Source of the DNA: CAYQLK01 sp964426075 | Lineage (GTDB): Bacteria > Patescibacteriota > Microgenomatia > CAYQLK01 | Length of the DNA: 22,107 nucleotides | NCBI GenBank assembly: GCA_964426075.1 | Contig: CAYROP010000016.1 | Span: 1-22,107 of the forward strand | Reading direction: 5' to 3' | Shown here: one piece after another, positions 1 through 7,880 of the stretch | Layout: each line of letters starts with the position of its first letter | How positions within the stretch are numbered: position 1 is the stretch's first letter | Made by a program: the position numbers and the translations under genes | The notes under the pieces: generated by a model | Seen by the model: only the letters and a program-made list of their open reading frames with translations | Databases searched by the model: none | What the model was told of the DNA's origin: nothing

Positions 1-114
1 ACAGGACGGGTCTTTTGTTTTTAGTTTTATAAAGCAGAGCTTATGCGATGACCTTTGATATAGATGCTCGCTTAATTTCCTTAAAATTCTGCCACTGGCA
101 AATTTTTGCGTCAT
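1..114 (-). CDS. possible partial ORF running off the window edge
   Basis: An ATG at 112-114 opens a frame of 38 codons that stays open to the edge of the window, so the gene would be truncated here. It begins MTQKFASGRILRKLSEHLYQ and is rich in Lys and Arg. It does not resemble ribosomal protein S10, which often follows tuf. A GGAG lies about 17 nt before the ATG, too far for a good ribosome binding site. The stretch may simply be non-coding DNA downstream of tuf. Confidence 0.2.
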   Translation of the reverse strand, partial: MTQKFASGRILRKLSEHLYQRSSHKLCFIKLKTKDPSC

Positions 115-145
115 TAAGCTACGCTCTTTTACTCCAGTCTTTAGC

Positions 146-1327
<1,182 letters not shown>

Positions 1328-1363
1328 TTTTGGTTTTTCTCCTTAAATTAAACTTATATAAAT

Positions 1364-1406
1364 AAGCCAAAAAAGCTCCTTTGCAATTGAAGCTTTTTTT
1401 GGGCTT
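1364..1406 (-). promoter_or_regulatory. tuf leader hairpin, possible attenuator
   Basis: In the tuf mRNA, AAGCC, an A run and AGCT (1391-1406) pair with AGCT, a T run and GGCTT (1364-1377). This gives an imperfect stem of about 14 bp with a 13-nt loop. It begins at the predicted transcription start (about 1404), so it would be a 5'-terminal hairpin. A shorter fold, GCTTC/GGAGC followed by six T, looks like a weak bidirectional intrinsic terminator. It could end transcripts from the upstream operon, modulate tuf, or protect the mRNA 5' end. Confidence 0.5.
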
Positions 1407-1410
1407 GTGT

Positions 1411-1439
1411 ATTATTCAAATTAAGAAGCAGTTTGTCAA
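1411..1439 (-). promoter_or_regulatory. tuf promoter, sigma-70 type
   Basis: The -35 box is TTGACA (1434-1439), the spacer is 17 nt, and the -10 box is AATAAT (1411-1416, five of six to consensus). It starts 3 bp after the stop codon of the APH-like gene and places the transcription start near 1404, about 77 nt before the tuf ATG. Confidence 0.8.
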
Positions 1440-1441
1440 TA

Positions 1442-2248
1442 CTAATTATCTGTAAGACATTTGGATGGAAGTTTTAGACTGTCAAAGATATTATTTCTTT
1501 TTGTAAGGTTAATAAATTTTTGAATTAGTAATTTTTGTTTATTTAAATCACTTTTGTCGTAACTTTGACAAAATTGCTCGATAAAATAAACGACAGTTAG
1601 CATTAGAGCCAGGTTAAGATTTAAGAAAACTCCAAACGAGTACAGCTTCTTGGATATTTGACTGATATTTAACGACGATTCATCGTCAAATAGCAGAGAA
1701 TTACTAAATTCATATTCGAGCGGACCAAAACGAAAATGCTCAAAGTCAATAATTTTGACCCCTGATTTTGTATTAATTAGATTGCCAAGATGCAAATCTC
1801 TGTGAAGTGGCTGGATGGGAAAACTTTCCCAATCAACCTTAGTAAGACAGACTAAAGTGTTTTCTATTAGACCCATTTCTTTGCTATTTAAGTATGATTG
1901 AAAAATGTTTTTTTGATCGAAAAATTTTTGCGCTATTAAATTAAGATATGTCTGCCACTCGATATTATCGTTTATTGCTGTTTGAGACAAGCGCAAAATA
2001 ACCTGAGCTAAACTTTCGCATAATTGGAGATCATTCGATTCTGAAGCTTTTAACTTATCAAAAACCGTCACTCTTCCAAAACGAAAAATTATTTTTGGAG
2101 AGTTTTCAGGACTTACCTTATTAAAAACCATCAGCCCATCAGCTTCTCTACATGCAATTTCTTTAGAGGTGTAAACTTTGACGATATATCTGTCCATAAG
2201 ATCAACTACACTATGTACTTGTCTACCTGTCTGAATAAGCTTAATCAT
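1442..2248 (-). CDS. APH/choline-kinase-like phosphotransferase
   Basis: This is a protein-kinase-fold small-molecule kinase of the aminoglycoside phosphotransferase / choline kinase group; the substrate cannot be read from sequence. With the ATG at 2248 it has 268 residues. The catalytic loop LHRDLHLGN is at 148-156 (Asp151, Asn156), followed by the metal-binding IIDFEHF with Asp168. VKVY near residue 24 is the likely nucleotide-binding Lys, and READ near 34-37 a candidate paired Glu. The ATG overlaps the stop of the upstream deacetylase gene (ATGATTAA), which indicates translational coupling; a TTG nine bases upstream is an alternative start. Its partners suggest sugar, lipid-head-group or aminosugar metabolism rather than drug resistance, but this is inference. 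Confidence 0.75.
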   Translation of the reverse strand: MIKLIQTGRQVHSVVDLMDRYIVKVYTSKEIACREADGLMVFNKVSPENSPKIIFRFGRVTVFDKLKASESNDLQLCESLAQVILRLSQTAINDNIEWQTYLNLIAQKFFDQKNIFQSYLNSKEMGLIENTLVCLTKVDWESFPIQPLHRDLHLGNLINTKSGVKIIDFEHFRFGPLEYEFSNSLLFDDESSLNISQISKKLYSFGVFLNLNLALMLTVVYFIEQFCQSYDKSDLNKQKLLIQKFINLTKRNNIFDSLKLPSKCLTDN

Positions 2249-2960
2249 TTTTGTCAAAAATAATATTTGGAAACTTTGGATTAACCGTGAATCCTTCGGC
2301 GTATTCGTTCTTTGTACTTCTGCGCAGGTGATATCCTCTTACACAATTCAGAGACCTTTCAAAGACTGTGGATTTGGAATCGGCTTGCGATTCGTAAATA
2401 CTAAATAACTCCATTTTTTTGTCGATAAAATCAGTAATATCCACAATCGTCTGAGCAACAATTGGCAACATCCCTTCTCCATATAGAACGGTAGGAGTTC
2501 TGTGTGGTTCGCCTAGCTCTGGTTTGACGCCAGTTGAAGCCCAAAAACTTGCTTCCTCTACAATATGAGCTGCTTCTCTGTGATCTGAATGGTAATCAAG
2601 TGGATTCATGGTAAAAATCACTTCAGGTTTAACTTGCCTAATTATTTTGACGACTTTAAACATCAGTTTTTTGGAGAACTGAAGATTTAGATCTTCTTCG
2701 GCAAGAAGAAACTTTTGTTTAATTCCCAAAAACGCCGTTGCTTTGTCAAACTCCCCTACTCGCAAATTAATTACCGCACTTTTCGCGCTTTTTGATCTAT
2801 TCCGCCTATCTCGACCTTCTTGCGAGTTGGTTAGTAGTATTTCGTAAGCGTTATACCCTTGCGACTGGAGTTTGAAAACGCTTCCGGCGGAGGTTATGTG
2901 ATCGTCGGCGTGGGCCGAAACAATAAGTATGTTTTTTTGTGTATCAAGCTTTTTTGACAT
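2241..2960 (-). CDS. PIG-L/LmbE-family deacetylase
   Basis: This is a zinc-dependent N-acetyl deacetylase of the PIG-L/LmbE family, whose members remove acetyl groups from GlcNAc-type substrates. It has 239 residues, normal for the family. The first metal motif near the N terminus reads AHADDH (16-21), where AHPDDE is usual, so Glu is replaced by His21. The second motif HSDH is at 124-127. The N terminus forms the expected beta-alpha start (NILIVSAHADD), with no signal peptide, so it is probably cytoplasmic. An AAGGAG ribosome binding site precedes the ATG. It lies 11 bp after the 673-residue gene and overlaps the APH-like gene, so the three form one operon. The substrate is unknown. Confidence 0.85.
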   Translation of the reverse strand: MSKKLDTQKNILIVSAHADDHITSAGSVFKLQSQGYNAYEILLTNSQEGRDRRNRSKSAKSAVINLRVGEFDKATAFLGIKQKFLLAEEDLNLQFSKKLMFKVVKIIRQVKPEVIFTMNPLDYHSDHREAAHIVEEASFWASTGVKPELGEPHRTPTVLYGEGMLPIVAQTIVDITDFIDKKMELFSIYESQADSKSTVFERSLNCVRGYHLRRSTKNEYAEGFTVNPKFPNIIFDKND

Positions 2961-2971
2961 TTTGCTCCTTT

Positions 2972-4993
2972 TTATTTTGTAATAACTTGACTTGTAATAT
3001 GTTGACGCTTGCCGTTACCACCGGTTGTTGCTTCAAGTGATGTGGTAACTTTGTAACCTGCGTTGGCAACACCACCCACCCAATATTTGTATGGGGCGAC
3101 TTCAATTACGGCCTTTTGTTTACCACCCTGAAAATCACCATCTTCAAGAAGATAGGCATTTTTGACAATACTAATAAGCTCTGGGTGTTCAAGATAAAAA
3201 CCAATATCCAACCCATCACCAGTTCCGGCACCAGCACCTCCGGGAATAACTCTAACGATTGGCGACACTAGAGCTTTGGTCTTCTGCCCTACAGCTAGAG
3301 GTGCAACATAATTACTGCCAAGAGCGGTGTTTTTGTGTGCGATAACTACTGGAGTGTCAAAGTATGTTTCGAGCTGTTGAAGCAAAAGTGCCCACCCATT
3401 ACCACCCAAAGTCAGACCAATATCTTTAAGTTCCGAAAGTAAAATGTCCCCTTCTAGCTCAAAAACATCTACTTCAGGCTCGGATTCGTCAATTGGTCTT
3501 ACTAGTTTGCGAGTGGTAACATCCCAAGGTCCATTACCAAAAATTCCTCTAGCAAATCCGGTTTTAGTATTATCATCAAAACCAGAGTCTATAATCCTAA
3601 GATTAAATTCGTCGAAACTTGCCTTACTTGTAAGGCTTACAACTTCGCCAAAACTGGTAATGTCCTCAATTGTTGCTTGAGTGGCTGTGAAGAAATCGTT
3701 ACTTGGTATGTGAAAAATTCCTAGTTTTTCCGTTAGTTGCCTGTTAAGCGCAAGATAAAGCTCAGTGAAGGTTTTTGGTGATTTTTGAGATAAAGTTTTT
3801 AGTCTAGTGAGAAATAGAGAAAACTCCTGACTATCTACAACACCTTCTAAAACATCCAGCTCTATGTCGGTTGTTTCTGGTAGTTGCGCAACGTTGTTTT
3901 TAATTCTTTCTAGTGAGTCTGAATCTAAGTCAAGGGTTGATAAAATAGATGGAATTAGCACCCTTTCGAGATATGATTTGACGGTGTGAGCGTCAGGATC
4001 GGTGTCATAAAAAGCAGTATTTACTGAAGTTGTTCCATCTTGATTCTCTCTTGAGGCCGCAACGGCAAGCATAATAGCTTCGACTGGGTTGGCAAAATCA
4101 GTCGTTCCGTAATTAAATACAGACTGTTTATCAAGAAGATTTTTTTCTCCTAGAGTTAAAACAATTGGATTACCTTCGCGGTGGCCAAGTGCGGTTGCAA
4201 CACCCAAAACTGATGATGGGAGTACGTTATCTGGAATACCAAAAACTTGAGCTATTTTGGCTTTTGGAACCTGAGGTTCTTGTGGACTACCTGCGTTTTT
4301 GACCTGCCTTACGGCGTTTTGAGCGAATCTATCTTTGTCACTAATTATTTTTGTCCTTTCAATTTCGTCGATTTTGGCAGCCATTTGTTGAACTGTCAGT
4401 CTTGCCAGTTCAGGATCGAGAGAAGTAATTTTTTGCACGAATTGATCCCTGTCAAAAGGGTTATCACCAAAAAAGGTGGCAAACATTACCCAGACACCAC
4501 TGGAAAAAAGTTTGCTGTGTAAGAAATCAAGATCAAGATTAAATTGCGCAGTTTGTGTTGGATCCTCAAAAACATTTGGATTCATTTCGATTTTTTGTGC
4601 GATTCTAATACTGTTTTTTGGTTGAATCATTTCATTTACAATCACTCTTTCAGGGTTAGACTGGTTAATTAGTGCAACTTGGGCAATTAACTCTAAATTC
4701 CTTGTCATTTTGCGGAATTCAAGAATTTTTTCCGCATCAGCTTCTGATATTTCTAACTCAGCTTGAGGTTTGGCTTTTGCTAGCGCTTCGACCCTTGCTA
4801 ACTCTGAATCTTGCGCAAAAACCACCTTGAACGGAAGATGATTAGGTTTAGGATTTTCTATCGGCTCAAGAGTTAACAATTCTCGAGCGGGAGCAAAAAT
4901 AGACTCGATTGGGTTAGCAACAGGAATACCAACCTCTTTAAGAGGATTAGATTCTGTAGCTGTATTTGGGTTTTTTAATTGTTCGTCTTTCAT
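2972..4993 (-). CDS. uncharacterised 673-residue Cys-free protein
   Basis: I do not recognise this protein. From the ATG at 4993 it has 673 residues, no cysteine, no signal peptide and no clear membrane segment. The first 60 residues are Pro/Asn-rich and probably disordered; an acidic/alanine helical region follows. The C-terminal third has glycine-rich loops (PGGAGAGTGDG, then TTGGNGKRQ near the end) that could bind a ligand, but no known catalytic motif is visible. The frame stays open to an ATG at 5113, but those 40 extra codons would lie across the leader terminator hairpin, so I prefer 4993. Neither start has a good ribosome binding site. It is the first gene of an operon with a PIG-L deacetylase and an APH-like kinase, controlled by an attenuator-type leader. 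Confidence 0.7.
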   Translation of the reverse strand: MKDEQLKNPNTATESNPLKEVGIPVANPIESIFAPARELLTLEPIENPKPNHLPFKVVFAQDSELARVEALAKAKPQAELEISEADAEKILEFRKMTRNLELIAQVALINQSNPERVIVNEMIQPKNSIRIAQKIEMNPNVFEDPTQTAQFNLDLDFLHSKLFSSGVWVMFATFFGDNPFDRDQFVQKITSLDPELARLTVQQMAAKIDEIERTKIISDKDRFAQNAVRQVKNAGSPQEPQVPKAKIAQVFGIPDNVLPSSVLGVATALGHREGNPIVLTLGEKNLLDKQSVFNYGTTDFANPVEAIMLAVAASRENQDGTTSVNTAFYDTDPDAHTVKSYLERVLIPSILSTLDLDSDSLERIKNNVAQLPETTDIELDVLEGVVDSQEFSLFLTRLKTLSQKSPKTFTELYLALNRQLTEKLGIFHIPSNDFFTATQATIEDITSFGEVVSLTSKASFDEFNLRIIDSGFDDNTKTGFARGIFGNGPWDVTTRKLVRPIDESEPEVDVFELEGDILLSELKDIGLTLGGNGWALLLQQLETYFDTPVVIAHKNTALGSNYVAPLAVGQKTKALVSPIVRVIPGGAGAGTGDGLDIGFYLEHPELISIVKNAYLLEDGDFQGGKQKAVIEVAPYKYWVGGVANAGYKVTTSLEATTGGNGKRQHITSQVITK

Positions 4994-5174
4994 TGTTTTT
5001 GGGTATAAAAAAAACCTCCCATTTGTGTGGGAGGTTAGTTTGGCTTTTTTAAGCTGTGACTCTTTTAGATAAGAGACCTCCCACGTGAAGAAGTGCGCAA
5101 AAAGCGCATCCATGTCTTGTGGAGATAAATACAGCTGGAATTCAAATTTTGTACAGATAAAATATCCATAGTTG
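4994..5174 (-). promoter_or_regulatory. attenuator leader with competing helices
   Basis: This is the roughly 180-nt untranslated leader of the 673-residue gene. Three segments matter. Segment 1 reads GTGGGAGGT (5076-5084). Segment 2 reads ACCTCCCAC (5027-5035). Segment 3 reads TGGGAGGT and runs into eight T. Segments 1 and 2 pair perfectly over 9 bp (antiterminator); 2 and 3 pair over 9 bp followed by U8 (terminator). Both cannot form together. Upstream, CTCCAC near 5120 could pair with segment 1 around a bulged G, and GCGC-T5-GCGC forms a small hairpin near 5090-5105. No T-box motif or known riboswitch core is evident, so the ligand or trigger is unknown. Confidence 0.65.
5007..5036 (-). 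terminator. intrinsic terminator inside the leader
   Basis: AACCTCCCA (5028-5036) pairs with TGGGAGGTT (5013-5021) around a 6-nt loop, and is followed by a run of eight T (5007-5014). It stands between promoter and coding sequence, 13 bp before the ATG, so it must be regulated or leaky. Confidence 0.85.
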
Positions 5175-5180
5175 GGTTAG

Positions 5181-5209
5181 ATGATACGAGTGGAATAGGG
5201 TTTTGTCAA
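5181..5209 (-). promoter_or_regulatory. promoter of the 673-aa/deacetylase/kinase operon
   Basis: TTGACA (5204-5209), 17-nt spacer, TATCAT (5181-5186, five of six). The -35 box abuts the stop codon of the upstream membrane-protein gene. The predicted start is near 5174. Confidence 0.8.
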
Positions 5210-5530
5210 TTAATTATTGAAGTCTGTTTCGATATCTAAACCGTTTTGGATTGATTCTCGATATTTTTCTTCGTTTTTCATTCTTGCATCTTCTGCTCTT
5301 TCTAACTGGGCTTGAGGGTTGACTGAAACAAAAATTGCAGCGGCAAAAATTAAAACCCAAATTATCATGAAAAAGGCAAAAATTCCGGAAATAAGAAACT
5401 TGACCCATTTAGGCCAACTGGTCCAAACCCACATTAATACGAATCCAGCAGGAAAAGCGAAGACCAATAACAGAACAGTAACTAATGTTTTAGTGTCGTT
5501 GGACATTCCTTTAGGTTTAGTGTTTGCCAT
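5210..5530 (-). CDS. small two-helix membrane protein, unknown function
   Basis: This 106-residue protein has a short Lys-containing N terminus, two hydrophobic helices (about 15-37 and 44-70) separated by WTSWPKWVK, and a charged C-terminal tail (about 75-106) that is probably cytoplasmic. No family motif is visible. The ATG at 5530 lacks a clear ribosome binding site; an internal ATG at codon 9 has AAAGGA directly before it, too close to be ideal. It follows the terminator of the GC-rich gene, so it should have its own promoter, but I see only a weak candidate (TTGCAA upstream). The next promoter starts right at its stop codon. Confidence 0.6.
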   Translation of the reverse strand: MANTKPKGMSNDTKTLVTVLLLVFAFPAGFVLMWVWTSWPKWVKFLISGIFAFFMIIWVLIFAAAIFVSVNPQAQLERAEDARMKNEEKYRESIQNGLDIETDFNN

Positions 5531-5565
5531 ATTGGATTAATTCTTACTCTTTTAGATATTTTTTG

Positions 5566-5596
5566 CAAGAAAAGCCCCCGATGGTTAGTCGAGGGC
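5566..5596 (-). terminator. terminator of the 181-residue GC-rich gene
   Basis: GCCCTCGA (5589-5596) pairs with TCGGGGGC (5574-5581) with one G-T pair and a 7-nt loop, followed by TTTTCTT. It lies 17 bp after the stop codon. Confidence 0.85.
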
Positions 5597-5612
5597 AATG
5601 GTAGTGAGTTAG

Positions 5613-6158
5613 CTAGTTTCCCAGCCAACCACCGTGAGTGCCGATGAGTTGGGTACCGTTTCGGTACACGACCATGTCGTGACTGGGACTGTACACCCTT
5701 TTGCGCTGGTCGCGAACTTCCAGCTTGAGGGTCCAGGCAGAGAGGGATTGGGCTTGGACATAGACCCTGCACTGACCGATCGGGCTGGTTCGGACCGTTT
5801 TGAGTCGGTCGGTGATGATCTTGGAAGCGTCGAAGTTGATCACCCCAGCACTTGCCAGGGTCATTTTCTCCAGACTGGCAAGCAAGGTCTGCTCCGCGGG
5901 ACTCTTTTCTTCGGCTTTACGCATAATCTCGCGGAATTTGGCGATGGCCAGTTCGAGCGGTTGATCGCGGAGATCGAACGCCAGCGTTGAGAAAACAGTT
6001 ATCACAACCGTCCGATCTGCAAACGCGGCTTCAATCAGTCGCGATACTGTCTTGGCGCCGGGCTTGACACCGACGAGCTCGAACATGTGTGGGAGCTGTG
6101 GACCTCCGCCCGAGATTAGCTCCTCAATCGAGGGAAATTTTGACCTGTTTCGGGACAT
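5613..6158 (-). CDS. GC-rich orphan protein, unknown function
   Basis: I do not recognise this 181-residue protein. It appears soluble and mostly helical in the middle (LELAIAKFREIMRKAEEKSP), with a C-terminal half predicted as beta strands (CRVYVQAQSLSAWTLKLEV) and one Cys. The ATG at 6158 is preceded by AAGGAAG; a TTG just before it is a less likely start. Composition is unlike its neighbours: a sample row (5701-5760) is 36 of 60 G+C, while a row in the next gene upstream (6301-6360) is 18 of 60. It is monocistronic, with its own promoter and strong terminator, which fits acquisition by transfer or a distinct gene class. Confidence 0.65.
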   Translation of the reverse strand: MSRNRSKFPSIEELISGGGPQLPHMFELVGVKPGAKTVSRLIEAAFADRTVVITVFSTLAFDLRDQPLELAIAKFREIMRKAEEKSPAEQTLLASLEKMTLASAGVINFDASKIITDRLKTVRTSPIGQCRVYVQAQSLSAWTLKLEVRDQRKRVYSPSHDMVVYRNGTQLIGTHGGWLGN

Positions 6159-6176
6159 CAAATGCTACTTCCTTTC

Positions 6177-6196
6177 ATTCGTTTTTAGGTGCGAAT
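6177..6196 (-). promoter_or_regulatory. 5'-terminal hairpin of the GC-rich gene
   Basis: ATTCG (6192-6196) pairs with CGAAT (6177-6181) around a 10-nt loop. It would start about 2 nt from the predicted transcription start (6198) and end just before the ribosome binding site. Confidence 0.35.
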
Positions 6197-6204
6197 AGGA
6201 AGAT

Positions 6205-6233
6205 ATTATATCCTATAATAATTATTAAGTCAA
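6205..6233 (-). promoter_or_regulatory. promoter of the GC-rich gene, with palindrome over the -10
   Basis: TTGACT (6228-6233), 17-nt spacer, perfect TATAAT (6205-6210). ATAGGA (6211-6216) and TCCTAT (6195-6200) form an inverted repeat centred on the -10 box, a possible operator. Confidence 0.85.
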
Positions 6234-6256
6234 AATAAATTAATTTTTTGAAATTA

Positions 6257-7879
6257 CTATTTGCTACTGTTTTTAAGAAATGGTGTTATCTCGGTAAAAT
6301 CATATGGAAATTGATCGTTTAAAAAGACAAAACTTTTATCTTCTAGTAATGGGAGTTGTGTACCAAAATAATAGTTTAAAATAATTCTGAATGTATTAAC
6401 TGGGGTACTTTGGCTTGTGATTCCTAATTCTTTGTAATCCGCAAGAGAGTTATAGTTATCTTTGTTCGGTAAATATAATGCATTAAGTATGTAACTGTGG
6501 ATTTTGTATGAATCTAGAGAGCCCTCACTCGGGAGTTTACCTTCGGGAAAATATCTTGTAGGCACAAAGGCTCCTTCGTCGGATTGAATAACTATCACGC
6601 TAGGTCTGTTTGTTTGTTTAATGGTATTAATTATTTCTGAGATGGTTTTGTTAGCACACTGTAATTGATCTAAATATCCTTTTTCAGCAATAGTCTGCCT
6701 AACAATTTCAAAATCAATCTGCTGACAATTAGTGTCAAAAAGATACGGCTTGTGCGGTAAAAGAAAATGTCCAAAAACAAAAGAAGGATTATCTTTTTTT
6801 GGAAGATTTTTAAACTTTTCTAGTCTGAATGGTAAGTTTTGAGATTTAAGGTTTAGTGTTTCTAATCCGGAAAAAATTTGAGTACCAAAAAACTTTCCGA
6901 TAATTGTGTTGAGTATTGTGTTTTCATATAAATATGTTTCTAATTCGTTGAAATCTTTAAATTTATTAATGTTAGTTTCTGCACTATTATTTATGGAAGT
7001 TGGTTTCCAGGAACTTCCAAGGTGAACATAATCATAACCGACAGATTTTAAGAAGTCAGTTATGCGATTGTTGGATATTAACTCGTTATAAACAACGGCC
7101 TGGTCTGAATGCTTTTTGCCCAAAACCTCAGGTAAAAAATTCAAATGTGAAAAATTAAGTGACGAGGATAAGGATAAAAAGGTTGCCGGATAATTGGCAT
7201 AACTATTTTCAGCAACAAAAAAACCGTCAGACTTCAGTTGGGAAATAAAATTTGAATTATCAAAATTTAAGTATTCTTTTAAGATATTCTGGTTGGCGTA
7301 CCTATCAAAGACAAGATAATAAATATCTGGATAAGTACTGGCGTCATTGTTCGTTGGAACTAACTGGTTGAAATTATCATTTAAATAACTATTTAATTTT
7401 ATCCCAGTAACGAACCTTGAAATTTCAAATGGAATAATTTGAACTAAATTCAAACCAATAATTGAAATAGCAGCTATGTTTAAAATTTTTGTTAAATTGA
7501 GTAAAGTCTTGTTTGTTCTGTAAATTAGTCCCCCAGATAGTGCGAGTGTAAATAAAAAGGAAATTAATAAAAAAAAGTTGAATCCGATTGGAATTATTTG
7601 GTTTAAATTAATCGATGTGAGAAAAAGATATATATGACCATAACCAAAAAAAATAATTATCCAGATCGTGGTAAAAATACCGGCTTTTTTAGTGTTGCGG
7701 TTGAATAAAAAATAAAAAGCCATTAGGGAAACAAAAGAAAAAAGCAGGCTGAATAATAAAGGCCTTAACATCGGTAAAAAAAATGTTTCTTTAATGTTGT
7801 GTAAATAAACTACCAATATCGGAATGAGGGTAAAAATTATTGGGTGTAGGAACGGATTTTGAACGATCTTTTGGAGCAT
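6257..7879 (-). CDS. membrane-anchored sulfatase/LTA-synthase-like protein
   Basis: This is an alkaline-phosphatase-superfamily enzyme tethered to the membrane, of the type that transfers or removes phospho- or sulfo-groups on envelope glycopolymers. It has 540 residues: five predicted membrane helices (about 10-28, 40-60, 68-90, 97-121, 131-150), then an extracellular catalytic domain opening with PDIYYLVFDRYA (metal Asp192). NYPATF carries the candidate nucleophile Thr233. HKPY near 376 and VIQSDEG with Asp434 complete the metal site; SDEG replaces the more usual SDHG. It starts one base after the methyltransferase stop and is the last gene of the cassette behind fusA. Its substrate is unknown. 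Confidence 0.75.
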   Translation of the reverse strand: MLQKIVQNPFLHPIIFTLIPILVVYLHNIKETFFLPMLRPLLFSLLFSFVSLMAFYFLFNRNTKKAGIFTTIWIIIFFGYGHIYLFLTSINLNQIIPIGFNFFLLISFLFTLALSGGLIYRTNKTLLNLTKILNIAAISIIGLNLVQIIPFEISRFVTGIKLNSYLNDNFNQLVPTNNDASTYPDIYYLVFDRYANQNILKEYLNFDNSNFISQLKSDGFFVAENSYANYPATFLSLSSSLNFSHLNFLPEVLGKKHSDQAVVYNELISNNRITDFLKSVGYDYVHLGSSWKPTSINNSAETNINKFKDFNELETYLYENTILNTIIGKFFGTQIFSGLETLNLKSQNLPFRLEKFKNLPKKDNPSFVFGHFLLPHKPYLFDTNCQQIDFEIVRQTIAEKGYLDQLQCANKTISEIINTIKQTNRPSVIVIQSDEGAFVPTRYFPEGKLPSEGSLDSYKIHSYILNALYLPNKDNYNSLADYKELGITSQSTPVNTFRIILNYYFGTQLPLLEDKSFVFLNDQFPYDFTEITPFLKNSSK

Positions 7880-7880
7880 A

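Noticed and set aside
1442..2248. Aminoglycoside resistance gene
   Set aside because: The fold matches, but the operon with a deacetylase and an unknown protein and the lack of mobile-element context argue for a metabolic kinase.
5013..5036. T-box riboswitch
   Set aside because: No T-box antiterminator motif or stem I features are visible, and the downstream genes are not tRNA synthetases or amino-acid genes.
4994..5113. N-terminal extension of the 673-residue protein (ATG at 5113)
   Set aside because: The 40 codons cross the antiterminator and terminator hairpins and have no ribosome binding site; they look like leader, not protein.
5634..5990. 118-codon plus-strand frame inside the GC-rich gene
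   Set aside because: Antisense shadow; promoter, ribosome binding site and terminator all support the minus-strand gene.
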